From Marinobacter salicampi (GTDB taxonomy: Bacteria > Pseudomonadota > Gammaproteobacteria > Pseudomonadales > Oleiphilaceae): a stretch of 64,000 nt of DNA. The stretch is taken from positions 124,001-188,000 of the forward strand of contig NZ_JAAMPF010000016.1 in NCBI RefSeq assembly GCF_011074795.1. The letters run 5' to 3'. The notes beneath the pieces are model-generated. The model was not told the origin of the DNA. It ran no database searches and saw only the letters and a list, made by a program, of their open reading frames with translations. The position numbers and the translations under genes are program-made. How positions within the stretch are numbered: the stretch's first letter is position 1; every line of letters starts with the position of its first letter. Positions 8,914-17,395 of this stretch are shown piece after piece.

Positions 8914-9524
8914 GCGACATCGCCCTTACCCAAGAAGCAAACTCTGGACAGCCGGTCGTCAATCGTCGCTTGAGTCAGGAGGCTTTTCGCAAACTGACTG
9001 CGGGCCAGGTCATCAATCAGACCCAGTATGTGGATGGGCAGATAGCGCCCAGCCCCCTGTTCGGCGAGCTCTTCAAGGAGCGGGACCGATACTACGTCGA
9101 GGCTTACGCCAACATGGGAATGGAGTTGGTACAGCGCCCCGGTTTCTTCTACGTTCGCTCTCTCTCTGAGGCTCAAAACGATGATGACACCAGGGATCAT
9201 GAAAGCACTGGCGCCATCCGGCAGATTCAGGGGGTGCTACTGGTGCTGGGTCGAGGTGTGCTTGAGAAGGGATTCATGTTCGAAGCCTTGACGCTTCCTG
9301 ATGCCGGCATCTCTCGGGAGATCCTCGAAAGCATCGGTAACAACCCGATCTTTAGACAGATCCTCAAGGCATGCAAGATGGATCAGCCGCTCCCAGAGGC
9401 GGCAAAGGTGGCTCTGGTGGATCGAGACATAGCCTACTTCAATGTAAAAGGGAATCTGGTGCTTGCCGAGGCCGGGAAGGCGTTCTTCGATGATATCTTC
9501 ATCGAATATCAGCCAAGTGAATAG
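8910..9524 (+). CDS. jetB: JetB/MksE-like KITE subunit
   Basis: The product is 204 residues and starts in the ATGA overlap with jetA. Segments such as LFGELFKERDRYYVEAYANMG, PGFFYVRSL and IRQIQGVLLVLGRG are those of small MukE/MksE (KITE) proteins with tandem winged helices. KITE dimers bind the kleisin and DNA in the SMC complex. It completes the four-protein Wadjet/Mks set. A 43-base gap follows before the helicase gene, still without a terminator, so the fifth gene may be co-transcribed. Confidence 0.75.
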   Translation: MSDIALTQEANSGQPVVNRRLSQEAFRKLTAGQVINQTQYVDGQIAPSPLFGELFKERDRYYVEAYANMGMELVQRPGFFYVRSLSEAQNDDDTRDHESTGAIRQIQGVLLVLGRGVLEKGFMFEALTLPDAGISREILESIGNNPIFRQILKACKMDQPLPEAAKVALVDRDIAYFNVKGNLVLAEAGKAFFDDIFIEYQPSE

Positions 9525-9567
9525 ACCTCAGAGAAGGCCAACCGGCCAGGCGCACAGGACATCATAA

Positions 9568-11610
9568 ATGCACGCTCCAGAACTGATCCTTCCGATCTCC
9601 GATCTGCAAATCAATACACTGGTGAAGTGGCGCAGGGATCGTGACCAGGTCGCCATATCTGAAAAGATCGAAGAATGGGCGCAACATGCGCCGATCGAAG
9701 CCCTGATCAGTGCCGTCTTGATTCAGCAAGTACCGTTGATCCTCAAACAGGGGAAGCCTGTGCCCGCGTCCCTGGAGAAGGTGCTTGCCAGTTTACTCGC
9801 CTCGGTAAAGGGCATCGATGAGGAAGAGGCACTTCGCCAGGCAATACCCCAACAGATCGATCTGGATACGTTCGCTGAGGGGGCCCGCGAACTCGGGCCC
9901 AACAGTGTAGACGTACTTCGTCAGAGTGAACTGGACAGTGACCCCTTCGCCGATGCTACGGATTTCCGGACTATCATTGGCCGGCAGTCCGAGCCCATGC
10001 CCGATTTTATCGACGACGAGGGCAACTGGGACTTCACCTTCACCAGCCGCCAGCATGCCCGTCGTAACCCCTTTACGCGGGAAATGCCCATAGCTGGCGG
10101 AAACACTCTGAAGCTCACTGATCCACAGTTCCGCTTTTACCAGAAGTTCAAAAGCGAGCCCGACGAATCGCTCAACCTGATGTCTTATTTTGGCGGGGGC
10201 AAAACCTTTCTGGCCAAGCACATGCTGGCGGAGCTCTCGGAATTCCCCGAATTTGTGCCCGTGGTACTGGCTCTGACCAAAGCGCAGTTGGGCGGCCTGA
10301 TGAAGCGACTCGATGCGCCCGAGACCCAGGCTCGCACCTTTGGTCAGATGGCCAGCGAAATCATGGCCTCTCAATCCTTGCCGGCGCACTGGCGTCCCGG
10401 TAAGCGCCGTGACCCGAATTACATGCTTTCCTTCGGTGAGATCGCCCGCCGCTTACAGATCGGGCCCGTGGGAACCTTGTCTCCCGATGTAGTGGCGGAC
10501 ATTGCTTCCAAAGCCGTTCGGAGTTTCTGCCAGTCCGGCCAGCCGCAGCTGCAGCTTCGCCACCTCCCCACCGTTCGAGACAACCTTACTGATCTCGATC
10601 GGCTGCAGCTGGTGCAGTACGCTCAGGAGCTTTGGGACGAGACAACAGAACCTGCTGATCTCGATAGCCAGCTGCCGGTGCGGGCCTACCATCTGATTAA
10701 GTATTGTGCCCTTCGGGGCTTCACCGTGCCCGAGCGCTACACTCACGTCCTTATCGATGAGGGCCATGACCTAACGACACCGATGACCCAGCTGCTCGAC
10801 AACAGCCCTCAAGCCATCCAGACAATGGGTGATCCACATCAGCGACTGCGAGGCTTTGTACCAAGACGAAAGGCTGCTGTAAGGCAATCTGAGATCGGCC
10901 TGACGGTTCGAGCCAGCAACCAGGTGGAAAGAATTTTCAACACATTGATTGAACGCCACCCGGCACAGACGCGGGTCATTCTCCAGGGGGCCCGGCACAT
11001 GCGGACCCGGATCAGCTACTACGACCCTGAGCGTCCCCCGATACCACGGCAGAAAACCACGGTGCTGGTTTCAGATCTGTTTGAGCTAACGGAGTGGTTC
11101 CACCGGTTACGAGAAGCCAAAGTACCCTTCTCTCTACTGTCGGGCTCCACTTACGACTTCTACAACTTCAATGCATCGCTGATCGGTTTGTTCTTTCAGG
11201 GCAAACGAGGCCAGTCCCCTGCCCTTTTTCGGTACCCGAACTGGGAGGCTCTTGCAGCGGACAGAGGAAGCAGCCGGGCGTTCGCCCGTGTCGAGGCCAT
11301 GCTCTCAGGCAGTAAAGATCGGCAAAACGAGTTATCACAGGCTCTGGAAGTTGTCACGACGCCTGAAAAGGCAACGATCCTGCTGGGGCTGGCGGAACAC
11401 GCTCGAAACACCGAATTTGATCGGGTGATGCTGGCTCCGGACTTGCTCATGGATAAAAACCGGATCTTCAGCGCGTCAGTACAGGCCCACGTCCTGTCGA
11501 TGATTTATATCGGTGCTTCACGCGCCCGGTATGAGCTGCTACTGCCTGGCCACCTGAAAGAGTGGCTGGAGCAGCAACAAGCCCTGGAGCCAGATTTCGA
11601 CTTTGAGTAA
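9568..11610 (+). CDS. UvrD/SF1-like helicase-nucleotidase associated with the SMC operon
   Basis: The product is 680 residues. After an N-terminal region of about 200 residues without motifs, an atypical Walker A, SYFGGGKTFLAK, has its lysine at residue 212. Walker B is VLIDEGHDLT (Asp397, Glu398), followed by GDPHQRLRGF (motif III-like) and, near the end, IYIGASRARYEL (residues 647-658) in the place of the SF1 motif VI arginine. These are UvrD/PcrA-type SF1A motifs in the right order. The gene follows jetB by 43 bases on the same strand. A helicase is not part of canonical Wadjet, so it may be a fifth component or an independent gene. A GC hairpin follows the stop. Confidence 0.72.
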   Translation: MHAPELILPISDLQINTLVKWRRDRDQVAISEKIEEWAQHAPIEALISAVLIQQVPLILKQGKPVPASLEKVLASLLASVKGIDEEEALRQAIPQQIDLDTFAEGARELGPNSVDVLRQSELDSDPFADATDFRTIIGRQSEPMPDFIDDEGNWDFTFTSRQHARRNPFTREMPIAGGNTLKLTDPQFRFYQKFKSEPDESLNLMSYFGGGKTFLAKHMLAELSEFPEFVPVVLALTKAQLGGLMKRLDAPETQARTFGQMASEIMASQSLPAHWRPGKRRDPNYMLSFGEIARRLQIGPVGTLSPDVVADIASKAVRSFCQSGQPQLQLRHLPTVRDNLTDLDRLQLVQYAQELWDETTEPADLDSQLPVRAYHLIKYCALRGFTVPERYTHVLIDEGHDLTTPMTQLLDNSPQAIQTMGDPHQRLRGFVPRRKAAVRQSEIGLTVRASNQVERIFNTLIERHPAQTRVILQGARHMRTRISYYDPERPPIPRQKTTVLVSDLFELTEWFHRLREAKVPFSLLSGSTYDFYNFNASLIGLFFQGKRGQSPALFRYPNWEALAADRGSSRAFARVEAMLSGSKDRQNELSQALEVVTTPEKATILLGLAEHARNTEFDRVMLAPDLLMDKNRIFSASVQAHVLSMIYIGASRARYELLLPGHLKEWLEQQQALEPDFDFE

Positions 11611-11618
11611 ACCTTGTT

Positions 11619-11638
11619 GGGGGCGCGTGGCGGCCCCC
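11619..11638 (+). terminator. GC-rich hairpin after the SMC-helicase operon
   Basis: GGGGGC at 11619-11624 pairs with GCCCCC at 11633-11638, eight bases after the helicase stop codon. No T-run follows, so it may act only weakly or with Rho. Confidence 0.35.
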
Positions 11639-11671
11639 GGATCTGATCCTCCCACCGCCAAGATCGATGTG

Positions 11672-12592
11672 CTATTCCGTTTGGGCCTTGCGGAGTTTAG
11701 CCATTAGCTCCTGAGCGCTGGCATGATCGTCCTGTTCAAGCGCTTCCTGTATCAATTTCTTTATCTTCTCTGCTTCGAACCGACGATGCGCTTCCTCGCG
11801 GATATGAAGCGACTTTGTTTCGTTCTGAATACGACGTTCCTTCAAGGATTCCTCCAGCTTGCTTGCCGATTTACGTGTACCTGCAACGGCCTTCTTGCTG
11901 ACGAACCTGATCGTTACGACCGCCAACACAGCAAGAAGGATGTAAATTGCTGAAAGGAAAGCGTTAATAAAGTACATTTCCTTTTGTGCGTCCCTGAAAG
12001 CCGCACTCTCGATGTCTTCTAATGCCTCAGTGAATCCAGAGAGTTGGAAGGTTTCGGTAAGATAGGCATTGCGGTTTGAAGCTTTCGTCTCCGTAAATGT
12101 CCCGTTGCTATTCCACACCACCGTCGGAGGGAGGACATCTCTAATCGTCCCCACAGGATATGTCATAGTAACTGTACTTTTTGGGTCGTTGCTTAGACTT
12201 GTTACCAAATCTTCCCGCGAGCGTTTTGAATAACCAACACGAGGTCCAACTCTCCAGTCATCGACGATATTCCCTAGGACTTCGAACCGTATGTCGGAAC
12301 TCCGAAGTTTGCTCTCCCCGTTTGAGTTATTGGTAATTGCCGATTTCCGCTGATCGTCAAACGTCAGTGAGGAAGAAACAAACAAGGAGGCACCGGGGCA
12401 GCCACGCTTTGTAAAAAGACCGTCGAAATCTACTTGGCATTTTGCATACAAGAGAAATTCAAAGTTGTCTGACTTCCACTTGGCGGCAATGGGAGTCGTG
12501 GTTGGCTCCAGCCTTACAGGCTCCGAACCGTTGACGAACATGGAGAACGCTAATAGAGACACAACTGATACAACACCAACGACTGCCTTCAC
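11672..12592 (-). CDS. Unrecognised exported/membrane protein
   Basis: The product is 306 residues. It starts with a signal peptide or anchor (MKAVVGVVSVVSLLAFSMFVNG) and has a periplasmic region of about 190 residues with one spaced cysteine pair. One clear transmembrane helix follows (about residues 205-230, AFLSAIYILLAVLAVVTI). The cytoplasmic tail is strongly charged and helical and ends LMAKLRKAQTE. This topology would suit a membrane-anchored sensor or scaffold, but I recognise no domain. It is on the opposite strand to the SMC operon and converges with it. Confidence 0.6.
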   Translation of the reverse strand: MKAVVGVVSVVSLLAFSMFVNGSEPVRLEPTTTPIAAKWKSDNFEFLLYAKCQVDFDGLFTKRGCPGASLFVSSSLTFDDQRKSAITNNSNGESKLRSSDIRFEVLGNIVDDWRVGPRVGYSKRSREDLVTSLSNDPKSTVTMTYPVGTIRDVLPPTVVWNSNGTFTETKASNRNAYLTETFQLSGFTEALEDIESAAFRDAQKEMYFINAFLSAIYILLAVLAVVTIRFVSKKAVAGTRKSASKLEESLKERRIQNETKSLHIREEAHRRFEAEKIKKLIQEALEQDDHASAQELMAKLRKAQTE

Positions 12593-12701
12593 ATTGATTC
12601 CTCAGGAATGTAAATTGTTGTATTGCGGGTATTTTATCACTTCGGGCAAGCTATAGAAGATGCTCTATCAGCTGTTCTTCTAAAATCGACTGCCATTGAA
12701 G

Positions 12702-12733
12702 AAAAAACCGCTGCTGGTTGACCAGGAGCGGCT
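12702..12733 (-). terminator. Rho-independent terminator of the 14711-12755 unit
   Basis: On the minus strand CCGCT-C-CTGGT pairs with ACCAG-C-AGCGG around a two-base loop (12708-12731) and is followed by six T residues. It lies 22 bases after the stop codon at 12755. Confidence 0.85.
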
Positions 12734-12754
12734 GAGGATGTTCAGGTCTGTCGA

Positions 12755-14017
12755 TCATGCTTCTGGTGTTGCCCGGATTATTCTCAATGCTGCATCGACA
12801 TTGGTGATAACCGCCGCTTCTGCATTCGTTACCTGGAACGTGTAGGTGTGTTCGATGGTTCTTGGAGAGCTATTGGGGCCTACTCGCTTAAACGCTGGAG
12901 CCATCGCAAATTCAGAGGCCCGCGCTTTATTCATGTAGCTCAGCTCGTAACCCCATGGGTCTCGACCGTTCTCTGACTTCAATGCGCCTCTATTTCCGAG
13001 TACCGGATAGTATGCCTGGTGATTACCTAGCGACACGACCGCCAGCAGAGGCATGTTGAACAGCGTGGTTTCTACCCAATTCTCATAAGCAGACAGGTTT
13101 AGCGAACCCATTGTGATGCTCTGCTTCGGTAGCCAGAAATCACCCTCAACAATGTTTACGAGCTCCGCATTCACGCTGGCAAGGGCAAAGGTTGCTGCTG
13201 GAGCATACGTTAGCTTCATCCTCACAGCGACTTCACTGGTGTTGGCGACACTCTGCGAGGGCTCAGCTGACAGAATCTCAGCCTCAAGCTTCAAGTCCGC
13301 CACAAAGGGCGTGATCACGTCCAGATAATATTTTTCCATGGCAGTGAGCTTGCCCAGCTCAAGCATGCCGGCACTATATTGGACCTTATCGAGCAAACTT
13401 ACCTGGTCGTCTATACCCAGAGCAGCAACCCTCTGAAGGACTCGCTCTTTCGCTTCAACCAATACCTGCTGATAGTCGGTAAGCAGTGCTTTATGGGCAC
13501 CCTGCCGCCCAACCTTGACCTCTAGGCGATCCATGCTTTCCGCAATACGCTTATCTTCAAGACGCAATGTCTCCAGGTTTTGCTGAAACACGCTGTTTAC
13601 CGCCAGCGCCTGCACTCGTTCCCGAAGGACACTGGTATCAACCTCGACAACTGCATCCAGATGGAGTGTCGTAACCTGGGTAGCCGCGTCCGTGCGAACA
13701 TGCACCTTCTCATCGGAGGTAGAGACAAAAGCAGATCTGAGCAACCTGAGTGATTCCGAAAAACGTTCGTCAGACAGAATCTGTTGGCTCTCAACGTACG
13801 CTCCCGATTGGCTAAGGGCCATTTCGCGCAACTTCTCACGAGCACCCTCCAGAGCGGTGAGACGAGAGTCCGCCTCACCCATTTGAAAGCTTACCGACAC
13901 CGCCTTAGACCAGCTGCTACCTGAATTTGCTGTACTCAGACCAATCGCGGCCGCCAACAGAGTGGCCATCCAGACAACTAGAAGGGTTTTGCTTGTGCTT
14001 TGATTGCTCGCTTTCAT
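12755..14017 (-). CDS. Exported FlgT/LPP20-fold-like protein
   Basis: This 420-residue protein starts at 14017, where GGAGGTA lies just upstream; a longer frame to 14119 overlaps the preceding gene. The N-terminus is a signal peptide (about residues 5-32). After it comes a segment with SRLTALEGAREKLREMALSQ and GAYVES, a pattern (Ala-rich helix, then G-x-V-S and a beta-rich half) seen in FlgT-N and related LPP20/DUF4384-type periplasmic proteins. The rest is unrecognised. It lies 34 bases downstream of an LPP20-like lipoprotein gene and probably forms an operon with it. A role in the envelope or pilus assembly is a guess. Confidence 0.6.
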   Translation of the reverse strand: MKASNQSTSKTLLVVWMATLLAAAIGLSTANSGSSWSKAVSVSFQMGEADSRLTALEGAREKLREMALSQSGAYVESQQILSDERFSESLRLLRSAFVSTSDEKVHVRTDAATQVTTLHLDAVVEVDTSVLRERVQALAVNSVFQQNLETLRLEDKRIAESMDRLEVKVGRQGAHKALLTDYQQVLVEAKERVLQRVAALGIDDQVSLLDKVQYSAGMLELGKLTAMEKYYLDVITPFVADLKLEAEILSAEPSQSVANTSEVAVRMKLTYAPAATFALASVNAELVNIVEGDFWLPKQSITMGSLNLSAYENWVETTLFNMPLLAVVSLGNHQAYYPVLGNRGALKSENGRDPWGYELSYMNKARASEFAMAPAFKRVGPNSSPRTIEHTYTFQVTNAEAAVITNVDAALRIIRATPEA

Positions 14018-14051
14018 ATCTACCTCCGACACAGGCCGGGGCCAGTGACGC

Positions 14052-14711
14052 TTACGCGCCGCCAGCTTCTGCCTTACCCATAATGTTGGTGGTCTTTTCG
14101 CTTGCCTCAATCCGCTCACGAAGCTGCTTGAACGCGACCTTCATCCGGTCATAACCTTCCATTTTGTTCCGCTGTTCCAGCATTCTTTCCATAGAATCGA
14201 AGCTCAGCCGCATCAGCACATAGCCGTTGTACTTACCATCGGCAACGTTGATCTCCTGTTCAACGATTTCCTGGCCCGCGATCTCTACCGAGTTCACAAA
14301 GCGCTCTACAGCACTCTCAAATCGAAGATTGGCCTCGTTCCCAGCACTGTCCTCAGTGAATTGCTGCTCCAGACCACTAATTTCCTGCTGCATCTGCTGA
14401 GCCAGCTCGTACTCCGCCTGAAGGCGTGCTTTCTTCATTACGACCGCAACATTGCTTGATTCGGCAATGCCAACCCCATAAATGCCTGTAATATCTGGCT
14501 TCGGTGGCTCGATGGCCCAGCCCGGCAAATTATCGAGGCTGTCTTCCAGCTTCTCATTCTGACGCTCCAGTTTTTCCGCAAGCAGATCAGCACGCTTCGC
14601 CTCAAACTCTGCCTGACGTTCTGCCAGATCCAGAGCACTAGGGTTTGATGCACAGCCAGTCATTACAAGCGCAGACAGTACAGTAGCGATCACCGGGAAC
14701 TTCATCTTCAT
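14052..14711 (-). CDS. LPP20-like lipoprotein
   Basis: The product is 219 residues with a signal peptide and lipobox (VMTGCAS, cysteine at residue 20). A charged coiled coil follows (about 25-60), then LPGWAIEPPKPD and GIYGVGIAES, the characteristic start of LPP20-type domains, and an Ala/Glu-rich helix (ARLQAEYELAQQMQQEI). GAGGAG lies upstream of the ATG. It is the first gene of a two-gene unit driven by the recurrent motif at 14746-14770, and it is divergent from traF, so it may be regulated opposite to transfer genes. Function in this family is poorly known. Confidence 0.7.
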   Translation of the reverse strand: MKMKFPVIATVLSALVMTGCASNPSALDLAERQAEFEAKRADLLAEKLERQNEKLEDSLDNLPGWAIEPPKPDITGIYGVGIAESSNVAVVMKKARLQAEYELAQQMQQEISGLEQQFTEDSAGNEANLRFESAVERFVNSVEIAGQEIVEQEINVADGKYNGYVLMRLSFDSMERMLEQRNKMEGYDRMKVAFKQLRERIEASEKTTNIMGKAEAGGA

Positions 14712-14745
14712 GGCTTACTCCTCGTTTTAATTTATCTATAAACAG

Positions 14746-14770
14746 CTTATCGCAGCTCTCAAAAACGCAA
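14746..14770 (-). promoter_or_regulatory. Recurrent promoter-like motif, copy upstream of LPP20-like gene
   Basis: The minus strand reads TTGCGTTTT, 8 bases (TGAGAGCT), then GCGATAAG: a perfect copy of the window consensus. It ends 34 bases before the lipoprotein ATG. Confidence 0.7.
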
Positions 14771-14896
14771 CCCCGAATGGATGTCTTTTTTCGCCCTTTC
14801 TTCAAGTAAGTGCGGTTTTTTCGCAGCCACCCTGAGCCTCCGGTAACCATGATTTTCATATAGTGGTGCATACATTCGAGACCTGACGATTTAGCT

Positions 14897-15934
14897 ATGA
14901 GCAAATTCCTGATGACCTTAATGGCCGCTCTGCTCGCAAGCGGTTTTACCACAGCTTCTCAGCTCGATTACCCAGAACGTGATGGCCGGTTCCTGGAGCG
15001 AGACCAGGAAGGTTGGTTCTGGTATGAGCCTGTACCAGAAGAGCCAGAGCCTGAGGATGAAGTTCCTGCTCCTAAAAAACCGCCAGAGAAAGAGGTTGAG
15101 ACCCTGGCTAAGCCAAAAGCTGTCGAGCCTGCCCCTAGCCCCAGCCCGGCACAACAGACTCAACCAGCCCCACCAGACGCCATGAGCGCTGAATGGTTTC
15201 GAGCCAATATCAAGAAATACAAAGATAAGGCCTGGGAGAACCCCACGCCCGAGAATGTGAGCGCTTTTCTTTACGTGCAAAAGATGGCAATGAACCGCTC
15301 AGCAAAATTTGCTGATGTGTGGAAGGAAGTCGTTACTACAGACCCTGTTCTTGATGCTAACTCCACGGCTCCAACTACTACGTCCGGAACGCTTCGGATG
15401 AAGGCTGAGACTAAGAAAGCCCGCAAGGAGCTCCTGGGCACAGTCAAAGAGAAGGTTGGTCTGATCTTCTTTTACAACTCAAGCCAATACTCGATGGAAC
15501 AAGCTAGAACCCTCGATGCTATCAACGAGCTTTACGGGATAGATGTTCTGGCAGTTTCTACTGACGGATCGCCTCTCCCCGAGGGAGTTCTGGGTGAAGC
15601 GGTTATGGACCAGGGCCAATCCCAAGTGATGGGAGTTAAGCAAGTCCCAGCCACCTTTATCGCCTTTGACGACAACACCACCCGCCCCATTGGCGTAGGC
15701 ATGTTTGCCAGGCCACTAATGGAAGACCGCATCTTGATGGTTGCTCAGATGCACGGGTCTATTTCCGATGAGGCCTATATGGCAACACAGAACCAGTTGA
15801 AGAAAGAGGATGACCTCATTGGGGTGATAGCTCCGAACGCTTATGCCAACGCTGAACCTGAGACCACGGATGAAAACGGTTTCATTCCCCCAGAACAGTT
15901 AATGCGGATTATCAGACAGGAGCTCAACAAATGA
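14897..15934 (+). CDS. traF: Conjugal transfer protein TraF (thioredoxin-like)
   Basis: The product is 345 residues. A signal peptide (1-21) is followed by a Pro/Glu-rich linker (about 48-95) and an NPTPENVSAFLYVQKM helical segment. The C-terminal thioredoxin fold starts at VGLIFFYNSSQYSMEQ. The CxxC position is occupied by SSQYS, as in other F-type TraF proteins that lack redox cysteines. Later segments (GVKQVPATFIAFD, and DEAYMATQ near the end) also fit. TraF acts in the periplasm with TraH in F-pilus assembly and mating-pair stabilisation. It overlaps traH by four bases, and the three genes traF-traH-traG are the usual distal block of F-type systems. Confidence 0.9.
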   Translation: MSKFLMTLMAALLASGFTTASQLDYPERDGRFLERDQEGWFWYEPVPEEPEPEDEVPAPKKPPEKEVETLAKPKAVEPAPSPSPAQQTQPAPPDAMSAEWFRANIKKYKDKAWENPTPENVSAFLYVQKMAMNRSAKFADVWKEVVTTDPVLDANSTAPTTTSGTLRMKAETKKARKELLGTVKEKVGLIFFYNSSQYSMEQARTLDAINELYGIDVLAVSTDGSPLPEGVLGEAVMDQGQSQVMGVKQVPATFIAFDDNTTRPIGVGMFARPLMEDRILMVAQMHGSISDEAYMATQNQLKKEDDLIGVIAPNAYANAEPETTDENGFIPPEQLMRIIRQELNK

Positions 15935-17385
15935 TGGCAATTTTCTCAAAATCTACGATAAAGGCAGCCATTACTTGTTCAGCCCTTCTCTGCGTTTTGC
16001 CAGCGCAGGCAGGGATGCAGGACCAGATGGAAACCATGTTCAGCGGTATGGCCAATGTCACCGCTCCTGGCACGTTTAAAACCCAAACACGAGGCGGTGT
16101 TGCCTTCGGCGGTGTGTCGATGCGAACACCAATAGTCGATCAAAACGTAGCGACCTGGGTTCCCCCCAGCGCGTCCGGAGGCTGCGGGGGCATCGATCTG
16201 AACGGTGGTTCCTTCAGCTTTATCGATGGCCAGCAAATTGTGAACACTCTCCAAAAGATCGCCTCTAACGCTGAGGGCTATGCCTTCCAGTTGGCTTTGG
16301 ACGCTGTGTATCCGGAGGCGGCTGCCTGGATCGAGACCTTCCAGAAAAAAATGCAATCGCTGAACGAGTTCATGGGTAATTCCTGCCAGTTAGCACAAGG
16401 CCTTATCAACGACACCACCAGTGGCATTCAGGCGGCACGAAATGCCGAATCCCGAACGACGGCCACAATTTCTGGTGCCGCGTCAGACTTTGCCGAGTCA
16501 TGGTCAACGAACTGGACGCCTGAGGACAGCCGAACAAGCCCTGAGACAAAAGATTTCTACGACAACCGTCGTGGCAACTTTATTTATAGAGCGCTTATGG
16601 AAGGCGGTGCAGTCAGCGCGTTTCAGGATGGGGACCAAGATTTGGCCGAGCACGTTATCAGTCTTATTGGGCTCACAATCGTTCCCCGTCAAACCGAACC
16701 TGGACAATTTCAATCACAAAGTTCCACTGCTGATAAAACCGGCGCTGAAGTCAACGTGACCAAAGAAAGGACACCTTTGTTCGATCTGGATGCGCTGGTC
16801 ACCGGAAGCGTAGGCACTGATGGCTCAGGAACACCGCAACCCCTCCAAGTATATCGGTGTGGCTCATCCACAGACGAGGCCAAGTTCTGCGAAGACCCCA
16901 CAGTTGATGATTCTACTTTCAAAGGCTTCGGTGTTCTCGTCAGTGAGGCCTTGGTGGGTAGCTCGTCCAGCGCGGGCATTGTCGACAAACTAATGACCAA
17001 CCTCGGAACGTTTACCGATGAACAGCGCGGGGTATTTCTCAGCCTTCCTGAATCTCAGGGCTCCATGATTCGCAACCTGGCGTTGAAAGCACCTGGTGCA
17101 GCAAAGGGTTTTGCAAGTAAAGCCGCAAACTCGATTGCTCTTGAGATGGCCTATGAGCTCTCGATTGAAGCGATTGACCAAACAACTGCCGGGCTGACAG
17201 CAATCGATAATGTCGATCCTAACGTTAAGAAAACGCTTCTAAAACGCAGAAACGAAATTACAGCGGAATACATCATTCTCAAAAATAACAAGTACGGAAA
17301 CTCTGCGCAGCTAGCGGAAGAATATGACCGAATCATGAAACGCACCAGCAGTGACGAATTATTACGCCCTGGCCAGATGAACTAG
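15931..17385 (+). CDS. traH: Conjugal transfer protein TraH
   Basis: The product is 484 residues with a signal peptide ending near LPAQAG. The typical TraH opening follows: MQDQMETMFSGM, then TRGGVAFGG, then GGCGGIDLNGGSFSFI and ALDAVYPEAAAWI. TraH is a periplasmic/outer-membrane-associated subunit needed for pilus extension. It starts in the ATGATG overlap with the traF stop and ends 10 bases before traG. Length is close to that of F TraH (about 458). Confidence 0.92.
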   Translation: MMAIFSKSTIKAAITCSALLCVLPAQAGMQDQMETMFSGMANVTAPGTFKTQTRGGVAFGGVSMRTPIVDQNVATWVPPSASGGCGGIDLNGGSFSFIDGQQIVNTLQKIASNAEGYAFQLALDAVYPEAAAWIETFQKKMQSLNEFMGNSCQLAQGLINDTTSGIQAARNAESRTTATISGAASDFAESWSTNWTPEDSRTSPETKDFYDNRRGNFIYRALMEGGAVSAFQDGDQDLAEHVISLIGLTIVPRQTEPGQFQSQSSTADKTGAEVNVTKERTPLFDLDALVTGSVGTDGSGTPQPLQVYRCGSSTDEAKFCEDPTVDDSTFKGFGVLVSEALVGSSSSAGIVDKLMTNLGTFTDEQRGVFLSLPESQGSMIRNLALKAPGAAKGFASKAANSIALEMAYELSIEAIDQTTAGLTAIDNVDPNVKKTLLKRRNEITAEYIILKNNKYGNSAQLAEEYDRIMKRTSSDELLRPGQMN

Positions 17386-17395
17386 GAACTTCACC

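Noticed and set aside
14746..14770. Sigma-28 (FliA) promoter
   Set aside because: GCGATAA resembles the -10 GCCGATAA, but the -35 half is TTGCRTTTT rather than TAAAGTTT and the spacing is two to three bases shorter in every copy.
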